Below, piece after piece: positions 16,325-24,710 of a stretch of DNA of 34,045 nucleotides (its first letter is position 1; the number at the start of each line of letters is the position of its first letter). Source of the stretch: Candidatus Staskawiczbacteria bacterium RIFCSPHIGHO2_02_FULL_43_16 (lineage in GTDB: Bacteria; Patescibacteriota; Minisyncoccia; Minisyncoccales; Staskawiczbacteraceae); NCBI GenBank assembly GCA_001821935.1, contig MHOU01000012.1, positions 114,816 through 148,860 of the forward strand, in the 5' to 3' direction. Both the position numbers and the translations under genes were made by a program. The notes under the pieces were generated by a model. The model worked only from the letters and a program-made list of their open reading frames with translations. It was not told the origin of the DNA and did not search any database.

Positions 16325-19241
16325 GGTTTGTTTTTTTAATAGTAATAATATTTTCTTGGGATAGACTTAGGGTAATGTTCGCCGCCCGCATTTCCTTTAA
16401 TAACATAGTTTTGTTTTTTTCTATGGCCGCCAGCAATTCTTTTGCGCCCGCAATTTCAACCAAAATTTCATCGACTGGCTTCAACTCCGCCTCTTTTCTT
16501 TTGCCCTGTACATCACGGATCAAATCACGCAACATACCCTCTTCCCTTAATTCGGGGGTGATCTGGGTGTCCAATGCTACTTCTTGCTCTATTGTATCAT
16601 CAAATAGTACTTCTTTCACGTTCACCTCGTCTTTGATTAATTCTAGGAGTTCAGTATTATTTGTGATTTGTGATTTTGAATTTTTAATTTTGAGCGAAGT
16701 GAGCGGTTGCCGCACTTTAATCGCCTTGGCATTTCTTTGAGCCAATGCCAACGTCACTACCTGCCTTATTTGCGCCATTTTTTCCAATATTTCCACATTA
16801 AGTTTTTTAGGAGTCGTTGGCCATTGAACCAAATGTACGCTTTTTGCATCACCATCACCGCGTACGGCGCTAAAGAGATACTCGGCAAAAAATGGCATGG
16901 CAGGAGCCATTATTTTAGAGAGTTGCTGTAAAACGAACCGTAGCGTGGCCAATGCCAATTTTTTATCATCATTATCCTCCCGCCCCGAGTTTTCGGGGCG
17001 AGGCCCGCCATCAGCGAGGTTCGCCCGAGGCGACTCGCCCCCTTGAGGGGCGGCTTTAAACCTATCGCGGCTACGGCGCAAGTACCACACCGAAAGATCG
17101 TCAATAAAATCGGCTAAGGGGCGGGTAGCCACATCTAACTGATAGCTTTCGTAACCTGCCGTACAGGTAGTTACCAGTTCCGCTAACCTGGCCAAAATCC
17201 ACCGGTCAAGCACGTTTTTGCTTGTATCTTGAGCAAGAGTTCCATTTTCGTACAGCTTATAAAATTCAAGCACATTATACAGCCGGCCGATATTTTTTTT
17301 AGCTATTTCATCAACGCCTTTTTCAGAAAACGAGAGATTTTCTCCCGCCACTACTGGAGAAGTTAGAATGTAAAAACGCATCGCATCAGCTCCGTATTTT
17401 TCCATAATATCGCTGGGATCAGGATAATTTTTAAGCTTCTTTGACATTTTTTTCCCGTCTTCGGCCCAAATAAAACCTGTAGCAATAGCGTTCTTAAATG
17501 CTGTTTTTCCAAACAGCGCACCAATCAACACATGCTGATAATAAAACCAGGCACGGGTTTGGTCTTGCGCCTCGCCAATGAAATCGGCAGGAATCGGACG
17601 TTTTGTCGCAAACGCAACCGACCCCGAATCAAACCACGTATCTAGCACATCCGGCACGCGCCTAAAACGCCCCACACATTCACAATAAAATGTCACCTCA
17701 TCTACTATTTCTTTATGTAAATCAGTAACCTTTACTCCACTAGCTTTTTCAAGTTCAGCAGCCGAACCAAAAACTTCCTGCTGTCCACATTTATCGCATC
17801 TCCACACCGGAATAGTATTAGCCCAAAACCGCTGGCGGGAAATAGACCAGTCCCGCGCCCCTTCAAGCCATTGGCCAAACCGCCCTTCTTTTATATGCTC
17901 CGGGGACCAATTAATTTTCTTGGCCGTTTTTAACAATTTTTGTTTTATTTTTTCCACCGCCACAAACCATGAACTGGTGGCGTAATTTAACAGGGCTGTG
18001 TCGCACCTCCAACAATGCGGATAGGCATGTTCATATTTTTCATAACTGAAAACCAGGCCTTTTTGTTCCAGGGCTTTCACTACGGTTAAATCAGCTTCGC
18101 GGATTTCTTCCGGCTTATTCTTGGCCCGCGGTTTTAAATCAAGTCCTGAAAACTCTCCGGTTTCAGGCTTAAATATGCCGTCCATTTTCACATGCTGGAC
18201 AAACGGCAAATTGACTTGCTTGAGCAACGCCCAGTCATCAGCGCCAAAGGTTGGGGCTTCATGGGCGATACCGGTGCCATCAGTGTCGGTGATAAAATCG
18301 GCAGCATACACCTTCCAACCATTTTCCCGATTTTTTAATGCCGCATCTTGAGCATAAAAATCAAACAATGGCTTATATTTCAAACCAGCCAAGTCTTTGC
18401 CTTTTAGCGTTTGGACTATTTCATAAGGCTTGTCTTTTAACACTTGTTCAACTCGGCTCTTGGCTAAAATAACCACCTCTTCTCCCGGCTCGCCCGTAGG
18501 GCTATGCCCGAGGGTTTTCACTTTCACATATTCAATATCAGCCCCCACGGCCAAAGCTACATTCCCCGGCAACGTCCAGGGCGTGGTTGTCCAGGCTAAA
18601 ATAAATGTTCCAGGCTGGTCAATTAATTCAAACTTCACGGTCACCGACAAATCTTTGATGGTTTTATAGCCATCGGCCACTTCCCCCTGGCTTAACGTGG
18701 TTTCACAGCGCGGGCAAATATGCATTGACCGATAATCTTCATAAATAAGCCCCTTATCATAAAGCGCTTTAAACGCCCACCATTCACTTTGCATGTACTC
18801 AAAATCCATGGTGCGATAGGCATTCTTCATATCAACCCAGCGCCCAAAACGGGGAATAATTTTTTCCCATTCTCCAATAAAGGTAAAAATACGCTCACGG
18901 CACAAATCATTAAATTTTTTGGACCCCATGGCCAAAATATCTTTCTTTGATTTGCTGCCAAGTTCTTTTTCAACAATATTTTCTATTGGCAGGCCATGGC
19001 AATCCCAGCCCCACTGGCGCTGGACATAAAACCCTTGCATGGTTTTATAGCGGGGAATAGCATCTTTAATAACGCTTTGCAGTAAGTGACCGTAATGGGG
19101 CGTACCTGTGGCAAACGGTGGGCCGTCATAAAACACAAAAGGCTTGCCCTTCTTAGTTTGCTCAAGGGACTTCTCAAAAATCCGGTTATCCCGCCAGAAT
19201 TTCAGTATTTTATTTTCTTCCTCAGAAAAATGGTATGGCAT
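16311..19241 (-). CDS. ileS: Isoleucyl-tRNA synthetase
   Basis: YDGPPFATGTPHYGHLLQSVIKD (HIGH-like), GWDCHGLPIE, DGKKMSKKLKNYPDP. Confidence 0.97.
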   Translation of the reverse strand: MPYHFSEEENKILKFWRDNRIFEKSLEQTKKGKPFVFYDGPPFATGTPHYGHLLQSVIKDAIPRYKTMQGFYVQRQWGWDCHGLPIENIVEKELGSKSKKDILAMGSKKFNDLCRERIFTFIGEWEKIIPRFGRWVDMKNAYRTMDFEYMQSEWWAFKALYDKGLIYEDYRSMHICPRCETTLSQGEVADGYKTIKDLSVTVKFELIDQPGTFILAWTTTPWTLPGNVALAVGADIEYVKVKTLGHSPTGEPGEEVVILAKSRVEQVLKDKPYEIVQTLKGKDLAGLKYKPLFDFYAQDAALKNRENGWKVYAADFITDTDGTGIAHEAPTFGADDWALLKQVNLPFVQHVKMDGIFKPETGEFSGLDLKPRAKNKPEEIREADLTVVKALEQKGLVFSYEKYEHAYPHCWRCDTALLNYATSSWFVAVEKIKQKLLKTAKKINWSPEHIKEGRFGQWLEGARDWSISRQRFWANTIPVWRCDKCGQQEVFGSAAELEKASGVKVTDLHKEIVDEVTFYCECVGRFRRVPDVLDTWFDSGSVAFATKRPIPADFIGEAQDQTRAWFYYQHVLIGALFGKTAFKNAIATGFIWAEDGKKMSKKLKNYPDPSDIMEKYGADAMRFYILTSPVVAGENLSFSEKGVDEIAKKNIGRLYNVLEFYKLYENGTLAQDTSKNVLDRWILARLAELVTTCTAGYESYQLDVATRPLADFIDDLSVWYLRRSRDRFKAAPQGGESPRANLADGGPRPENSGREDNDDKKLALATLRFVLQQLSKIMAPAMPFFAEYLFSAVRGDGDAKSVHLVQWPTTPKKLNVEILEKMAQIRQVVTLALAQRNAKAIKVRQPLTSLKIKNSKSQITNNTELLELIKDEVNVKEVLFDDTIEQEVALDTQITPELREEGMLRDLIRDVQGKRKEAELKPVDEILVEIAGAKELLAAIEKNKTMLLKEMRAANITLSLSQENIITIKKTNHAAI

Positions 19242-19243
19242 AG

Positions 19244-19810
19244 CTATAGTTCTCTTAATTCACCTTTTCTAATCGCCCCCTCATCTCCTTCCATTTTCAT
19301 GCCCCGGGCAACCGTAACCCTTTTTATCCTCCACCCTAACATTACCAAGGTCGCCTGATGGCTAACAATTAAAATACTCTTTCCTTTATAGTTTCGTTGT
19401 ATTTCTTTTAAAAAGTCTGACACCCGATCATACACATCCTGATAGCATTCCCCGCGCGGAGGGCATTTCTTAGCCTTTTCGCTTTCATTCCCAAAAAAAC
19501 TCCTAAAACTTTCGTAAGGTTTTCCATTGAAAACCCCAAAACCAATCTCTCGTAATCTTTTATCAAACTTTAAAGGCGTATTTAATTCTTTGGCCACAAT
19601 TTTAGCCGTCTGCTTCGCCCGCAACAAGGGGGAGGCTACCACCATGTCAATCTGTTTTTCTTTTAACATTTCGGCGGCGGCCATAACCATTTCCTGCCCG
19701 TGCTTGGTCAGCGGATTTTTAAACTTTTCCGGCCAGCTGGAACATACCTGCTTTACATTACTGAGCGCCTCTCCATGCCGTAAAATATAATATTTGTTGT
19801 TCAGTTTCAT
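19244..19810 (-). CDS. Histidine phosphatase (phosphoglycerate mutase-like) family protein
   Basis: YYILRHGEALSN (RHG), LRAKQTAKIVAKEL, GRE-like GECYQDVYDRV, LIVSHQATL. Start MKLNNKYY, abutting the argS stop. Confidence 0.88.
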   Translation of the reverse strand: MKLNNKYYILRHGEALSNVKQVCSSWPEKFKNPLTKHGQEMVMAAAEMLKEKQIDMVVASPLLRAKQTAKIVAKELNTPLKFDKRLREIGFGVFNGKPYESFRSFFGNESEKAKKCPPRGECYQDVYDRVSDFLKEIQRNYKGKSILIVSHQATLVMLGWRIKRVTVARGMKMEGDEGAIRKGELREL

Positions 19811-21459
19811 CACATCTTGTCTGGCGCCTGTATCCCCAGCAACCATAACCCGTTTTTCATAATAATTGAAAATGCTTGTGTTAAGGCAACTTTATACGGT
19901 GAAAACTCATCAGCCCTATCAACAATTTTGCTATTGGCATAATAATTGTTAAATTCGCGCGCCAGTTCGGTTAAATACAAAGTAATAACATGTGGTTCAT
20001 ATTCTGCGGCAGCTTTTTCAACCATTTCTGGAAAATGACTCATCATTTTTTCCAGCGTCCCGACGCCCGACGTCGGTGGATTTTTAAGTGATGCCTTCAC
20101 TTTTTCCGCCCTCGCTTTTACCAGCACCGAAACCGCCCTTACATACGAATACTGCAAATATGGCCCGGAATCGCCTTCAAAAGAAATTGATTTTTCAAAA
20201 TCAAAAATAATATCACTGCCCACAGACTGCTTTAAAATAGAATATTTCAAAGCTCCAATGGCAATCATTTCAATCGTCGCGTCATCCAATGCTTTATCAG
20301 CCGCTTTTTGGCGCACCATTTCTTTAACTTTTTCAATCAACGATTCCGCCGCCACCACCTTTCCGGTACGCGAAGACATTTTTCCTTCGGGCAAACGCAA
20401 CATGCCATGGCCAATGTGTTTGGTTTTTGCCGCCAATGCCGGCTTAATTTTTGCCAGCGCGGCCAGCATCACGTCAAAATAGGCATTTTGTTCGTGGGCG
20501 GTAATAATAACCGAGGCATCGTATTTAAAATATTTGTATTTTAATTCCGGCAAAGCCAAATCTTTAGCCTCATAGGTTGGCAGCCCTTCAGAATTTACAA
20601 ATACCCGCGTATGCAAACCCACGGCCTCACCCTTGAAAACAATGGCTCCCTTTTCTCCTTTTTCAAAAACCTTGCCCAGGCCATCTAAAACAATCTTTTT
20701 CCCAGCATCAGCCACTTCACTTTCAAAAAAGAGCCGGTCAAAATCTGTTCCCAGTTTTTTATAAATAGTATCAAAGTAGGCCAGACTATCTTTTCTGCCC
20801 CGGTCATAGAGTTTGTTTATTTCTTTATCCGATTTTTCAAAAACTTTTTTATTGATACCAACTACTTCCTTTTTGGCAGTTTCATCTTCTTCGTATTTGT
20901 TTGCCCCAAAGGCATAGGCCTGAGCCCAGGCCATATCAGGGTTTCTTAATTTTCCCCAAACTGCTTTGGCAATGTGCATGCCCACATCTCCCTGATAATT
21001 AACGCGTTTTAACTTTACCCCCTGAAATTCAAAAAGGCGCGATATAGATTCCCCAATCGCATTGCTCATTAAGTGTCCAATATGGAATTCTTTTAAAATA
21101 TTGGGGTCGGTATACTCAACAATAACCTTCTTATTTTTTAAACTCTGATTTTTACCAAAGTTTTTATCAACTTTTTTCAGTTGTTCAACAAAAAAATTGT
21201 TGGATAAATAAAAGTTAATGAATCCCGGCCCAGCAACCTCAATTTTTTCAATCATCAGCTTATTCTCACGAATAAGCACTTGATTCACCTGTGCTATAAT
21301 TTCATTGGCAACTTCTACTGGATTTTTGCCAAGTTTCTTTGATAATACCAAAGCCACATTAGAAGAATAATCTCCATGCGTTTTTTCTTTGGGAGCTTCA
21401 ACCAAAAAATCACTCTCCCCCGTTACCTTCTCCAATATTCTTTTTATCTCATCTTTCAT
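19810..21459 (-). CDS. argS: Arginyl-tRNA synthetase
   Basis: VEYTDPNILKEFHIGHLMSNAIGESISRLFEFQG, KMSSRTGKVV, C-terminal DALR domain. Confidence 0.96.
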   Translation of the reverse strand: MKDEIKRILEKVTGESDFLVEAPKEKTHGDYSSNVALVLSKKLGKNPVEVANEIIAQVNQVLIRENKLMIEKIEVAGPGFINFYLSNNFFVEQLKKVDKNFGKNQSLKNKKVIVEYTDPNILKEFHIGHLMSNAIGESISRLFEFQGVKLKRVNYQGDVGMHIAKAVWGKLRNPDMAWAQAYAFGANKYEEDETAKKEVVGINKKVFEKSDKEINKLYDRGRKDSLAYFDTIYKKLGTDFDRLFFESEVADAGKKIVLDGLGKVFEKGEKGAIVFKGEAVGLHTRVFVNSEGLPTYEAKDLALPELKYKYFKYDASVIITAHEQNAYFDVMLAALAKIKPALAAKTKHIGHGMLRLPEGKMSSRTGKVVAAESLIEKVKEMVRQKAADKALDDATIEMIAIGALKYSILKQSVGSDIIFDFEKSISFEGDSGPYLQYSYVRAVSVLVKARAEKVKASLKNPPTSGVGTLEKMMSHFPEMVEKAAAEYEPHVITLYLTELAREFNNYYANSKIVDRADEFSPYKVALTQAFSIIMKNGLWLLGIQAPDKM

Positions 21460-22157
21460 TGAATCGTTGTTCCGATAAATTCTTTTTTATTCAAAAACTT
21501 TTCCAGGCGATCTAAATATTTACCATTAATCACTGCCACTTTTATTTTTAAAACTTCTGCCATCTTGCTGCCCCGCGGGTCAAAAGGCATGCTCATTCCC
21601 GGCGCCCATTTGTTGCCCACTATTTTCCTAAAATCTTTCCAAGGTATTTCTTTAAAGGCCTTCGCATCTTTGTACTTGGCCGGATCCTTGTCGTAAACGT
21701 AATCAATGTTGGTAAGGTTAACAATGGTTTTAATTCCCATATTTTTTGCCAATATAACAGAGCAATAATCCGTTGACCAACCCGGCTTCCAACCACCAGC
21801 CACTACAATATCTTTTTTAGTACTTATCTTTTTAGTTGGGTTAGTAACAATTTCAGAAAACGCCATTTCGCCAAACACTTGCTTTACCACCCGCGCATTC
21901 AGGCGCGAGATATCAATGCCCATTAAATCTCTTTCGGCGTTATCTGCCCCAAATTCCAGCATGGCTTTTTGATAATTCCGGCAAACTTTCCCGCCGCCCA
22001 CAATAATAAAAAATTTATTACCTGCCCTGAGCGGAGTCGAAGGGGAATCCAAAAATTTCACCACGGTTTTTTTAAAAATTTTCAAAAAACCAGTATCAAT
22101 GTCGTTTGGGGCGACAAGAGAGCCACCTAAAGAGATTATTATCGTTTCTTTTGGCAT
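21456..22157 (-). CDS. pyrH: UMP kinase, archaeal-type amino acid kinase fold
   Basis: TIIISLGGSLVAP, FIIVGGGKVCRNYQKA, VVAGGWKPGWSTDYCSVILA, NLTNIDYVYDKDP. Confidence 0.88.
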   Translation of the reverse strand: MPKETIIISLGGSLVAPNDIDTGFLKIFKKTVVKFLDSPSTPLRAGNKFFIIVGGGKVCRNYQKAMLEFGADNAERDLMGIDISRLNARVVKQVFGEMAFSEIVTNPTKKISTKKDIVVAGGWKPGWSTDYCSVILAKNMGIKTIVNLTNIDYVYDKDPAKYKDAKAFKEIPWKDFRKIVGNKWAPGMSMPFDPRGSKMAEVLKIKVAVINGKYLDRLEKFLNKKEFIGTTIQ

Positions 22158-22206
22158 ATTATGGTTTAGTCTAGCCTATTTTGCTTAATTTTTAAAGGTT
22201 TCTAGG

Positions 22207-22238
22207 TAAAAAAAGAAGCCCGATGCGTGACGTCGGGC
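22207..22238 (-). terminator. Intrinsic terminator downstream of the 22275-22766 gene
   Basis: Minus strand GCCCGAcgtcacgcaTCGGGC followed by TTCTTTTTTT. Confidence 0.75.
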
Positions 22239-22274
22239 CTTTTGCTAAATAGTGGTTTCCCCTATTTATCGTTT

Positions 22275-22766
22275 TCACTTGCGAGGGCGACCGAATGCCC
22301 AGAGAATGCTGCCAGCCCAGACGCCCCCCGCACTACCAGAGCGGCATCCATTGAGCAACGAATGATCTGAGTACCGCTTGACGCAGAACAAGTCAGGACC
22401 GCCATCCCCATCGGGGATGGGTTCCTGGGTGGCGATGAAGACCCCATCGTACATGAGCTTGGTGTAGTCCTCGCACCACGCTGGAGCAACCCAGTCGGGG
22501 AGCATGACCAACCCGAGGCCGACGGCTTTGTCATAGGTCTGTTGCCGGGTGGCACCGCTTAAGCCGATGTCCGAGTTGGAGTAGACGACGATGTCTACTT
22601 CATCCTCGGGGCCTCCGTAGTTGGCGTTGGCCAACATCTTGTTAATATACGGATCAACCCGGCACTTGCTGCAAGCCAGTTGCTTCTGGGAAGCGGCGGC
22701 GTTAGTGTGTTCGCCACGCTTCACGGTAGCGACGAGACGGGGTTGAGGCAAGGTAGCAATAGACAT
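22275..22766 (-). CDS. Hypothetical Cys-containing protein
   Basis: 163 aa, SD AAGGAGG upstream, own terminator downstream; CSKC motif near the N-terminus. Confidence 0.7.
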   Translation of the reverse strand: MSIATLPQPRLVATVKRGEHTNAAASQKQLACSKCRVDPYINKMLANANYGGPEDEVDIVVYSNSDIGLSGATRQQTYDKAVGLGLVMLPDWVAPAWCEDYTKLMYDGVFIATQEPIPDGDGGPDLFCVKRYSDHSLLNGCRSGSAGGVWAGSILWAFGRPRK

Positions 22767-22853
22767 GGCAGTTCCTCCTTTTTGGTATTTGCCATTTTAG
22801 AAGAATATCCAGAACAAGTTATGCGAAAGTACTTTTTGGATCCAGCCTATATT

Positions 22854-22883
22854 GATATACGCATTTATTTTTAAAAATGTCAA
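22854..22883 (-). promoter_or_regulatory. Possible promoter TTGACA-N18-TATATC for the 22275-22766 gene
   Basis: Minus strand TTGACA tttttaaaaataaatgcg TATATC. Confidence 0.45.
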
Positions 22884-22991
22884 TGGTTTCAGAAACAACA
22901 ATTAAATGATAATCTAAACGCATGAAAGTCTACTCCGACAACCCTCCTTCGCTAAAGCTTCGGACGGGCAAAGCAAAAAAGCCCATATAAT

Positions 22992-23468
22992 ATGAAAATT
23001 TACTCAGAAAATAAGAAGGCTACCTATGACTACGAGATCCTGGAAAAATACGAGGCCGGGTTGGTTTTGACCGGGCAAGAGGTGAAAAGCATCAAAACCG
23101 GGCATATTAACTTAGCCGGGTCTTATGTGGTAATGTCCACCCGCAACGCTTCGCGTAGCGATGCGGACGGGCAGGGCTTCGGAGCCTTTTTAATCGGTGC
23201 CAAAGTGCCCCCCTACCAACCCAAAAACGCCCCTGTTGACTATAATCCCGAACAACAGCGCAGACTCTTACTAAACAAAAAAGAGATAGATTATTTGGCC
23301 GGAAGGGCAAATGAGAAGGGATTTTCGCTGATACCCTTGAAAGTTTATGAGAATAATGGTAGGATTAAGCTCGAATTCGGGGTTGCTCGCGGAAAAAAGA
23401 AATTTGATAAAAAAGAGAAAATAAAGAAGCGAGATGTCGAGCGCGACATAAGCCGAGAATTCAAGTAA
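22992..23468 (+). CDS. smpB: SsrA-binding protein SmpB
   Basis: KIYSENKKATYDYEILEKYEAGLVLTGQEVKSIKTGHINLAGSYV...RRLLLNKKEIDYLAGRANEKGFSLIPLKVYENNGRIKLEFGVARGKKKFDKKE. Confidence 0.96.
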   Translation: MKIYSENKKATYDYEILEKYEAGLVLTGQEVKSIKTGHINLAGSYVVMSTRNASRSDADGQGFGAFLIGAKVPPYQPKNAPVDYNPEQQRRLLLNKKEIDYLAGRANEKGFSLIPLKVYENNGRIKLEFGVARGKKKFDKKEKIKKRDVERDISREFK

Positions 23469-23474
23469 AGTCAT

Positions 23475-23829
23475 GGGGATGCAAGATTCGATGATTTGTT
23501 CTTTAAAACAATGCAAGTCCAGTATTCTAGAATCTGGTAAAACTTCTAGAAAAAACATATTTGCCAACTTTAACTTCGGTTTTAACCGGCAACTAGCTCC
23601 CGCTTTCGCGTAAGCTACATCGCCCCATCAACTCCTGATAGGTGGCCAGCGGTGTTATACATCAGGATAGATAATTATTTTAGCTTTAGGATAATTATTG
23701 AAACTAATAAAGATCGGGCATTAGAATTTCGCACATCTTTTATCTAATGCCTTAAACCAAAGATACGCTACACTTGTAGATTTGTTTTTTAAGAGCTTTT
23801 CAGACGAGGATTCAAACCCTCCATCTCCA
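23475..23829 (+). ncRNA. ssrA: Transfer-messenger RNA; tag reading frame 23563-23613 encodes ANFNFGFNRQLAPAFA*
   Basis: 5' GGGGATGcaagattcgatg can pair with 3' CATCTCC; T-arm-like gaggattcaaaccctc near the 3' end; internal tag ORF from GCC 23563 to TAA 23611; located between smpB and infC. The 3' CCA appears not to be encoded. Confidence 0.9.
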
Positions 23830-23849
23830 CTTATAATTTAATTAACCAC

Positions 23850-24359
23850 TTGGAAAAAGTTTTAATCAACAATTTCATAAAGGCAAAAGAGGTACGGGTG
23901 ATTGCCGAAGATGGCACCCAGATGGGAATCATGAATATTTTTGCCGCCATTGAATTGGCAAAGTCTAAGGGTTTGGATTTGGTGCAGGTTACGGAAAAAG
24001 TGACCCCGCCCATTTGTAAAATCACCAATTACGGAAAATACCTCTATTCCCAGCAAAAGAAAGAACGAAAGATAAAGGTAAATACCAAAGTAACCAAATT
24101 AAAGGAAATACAGTTGGGATTTAACATTTCACCCCACGACATTGAAGTGAAAGCCAAACGTGCCCAAAATTTCCTGGCCGATGGCGATAAAGTGAAAGTG
24201 GCTCTGAACCTGCGCGGCCGGGAAAAGGCCATGGGAGACATTGCCAAAAAGAAAGTGGAATTTTTCTTTACGGAATTAAATAAGTTAATCCCCATTAAAA
24301 CCGAACGGGAATTAAAACGTGAACCGAAGGGGTTTACGATGATCATTTCTAAAAATTGA
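23850..24359 (+). CDS. infC: Translation initiation factor IF-3 (TTG start)
   Basis: INNFIKAKEVRVIAEDGTQMGIMN...FNISPHDIEVKAKRAQNFLADGDKVKVALNLRGREKA. Confidence 0.95.
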   Translation: MEKVLINNFIKAKEVRVIAEDGTQMGIMNIFAAIELAKSKGLDLVQVTEKVTPPICKITNYGKYLYSQQKKERKIKVNTKVTKLKEIQLGFNISPHDIEVKAKRAQNFLADGDKVKVALNLRGREKAMGDIAKKKVEFFFTELNKLIPIKTERELKREPKGFTMIISKN

Positions 24360-24361
24360 GG

Positions 24362-24439
24362 GACTAGGGGATAGGGTCTAGGGTCTAGTAAAAACGTTTG
24401 CGTTGACTAAACCCTAAACCCTAGACCCTGAACCCTAGC
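24362..24439 (+). repeat. Imperfect inverted repeat of CTAGGGTCTAGGGT-like heptamers in the infC-rpmI gap
   Basis: Left arm ctaggggatagggtctagggtctag, right arm ctaaaccctaaaccctagaccctgaaccctag. Confidence 0.8.
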
Positions 24440-24444
24440 AAAAA

Positions 24445-24633
24445 ATGAATAAAACAAAAAAAGCGATAATTAAAAGATTTAAAATTACCAAAACTGGTAA
24501 GATTTTGCGCCGGTTGGCTGGCCAGAACCACTACCGATCCAAAAAAACCGGTGAAGACAGAAGGAAGGGCCGCAAATGGATTACTCTTTCAAAATCGGAA
24601 ACGAAACGGGTGAAAAGATATTTACAAACTTAG
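24445..24633 (+). CDS. rpmI: 50S ribosomal protein L35
   Basis: KAIIKRFKITKTGKILRRLAGQNHYRSKKT. Confidence 0.9.
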   Translation: MNKTKKAIIKRFKITKTGKILRRLAGQNHYRSKKTGEDRRKGRKWITLSKSETKRVKRYLQT

Positions 24634-24708
24634 GTATTAGGTTTTAGGTGCTAGATATTAGCCGAAAAACGGTGAACTAACATCCAAAACCCAACACCTA
24701 ACACCTAA
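24634..24708 (+). repeat. Imperfect inverted repeat of TTAGGTGTTAGG-like units in the rpmI-rplT gap
   Basis: Left arm attaggttttaggtgctagatattag, right arm ctaacatccaaaacccaacacctaacacctaat. Confidence 0.75.
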
Positions 24709-24710
24709 TC

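Noticed and set aside
23271-23567. 98-aa minus ORF
   Set aside because: Antisense to smpB and the 5' part of the tmRNA.
24361-24440. Telomere repeats / linear replicon end
   Set aside because: Degenerate short inverted arrays within an operon, not terminal.
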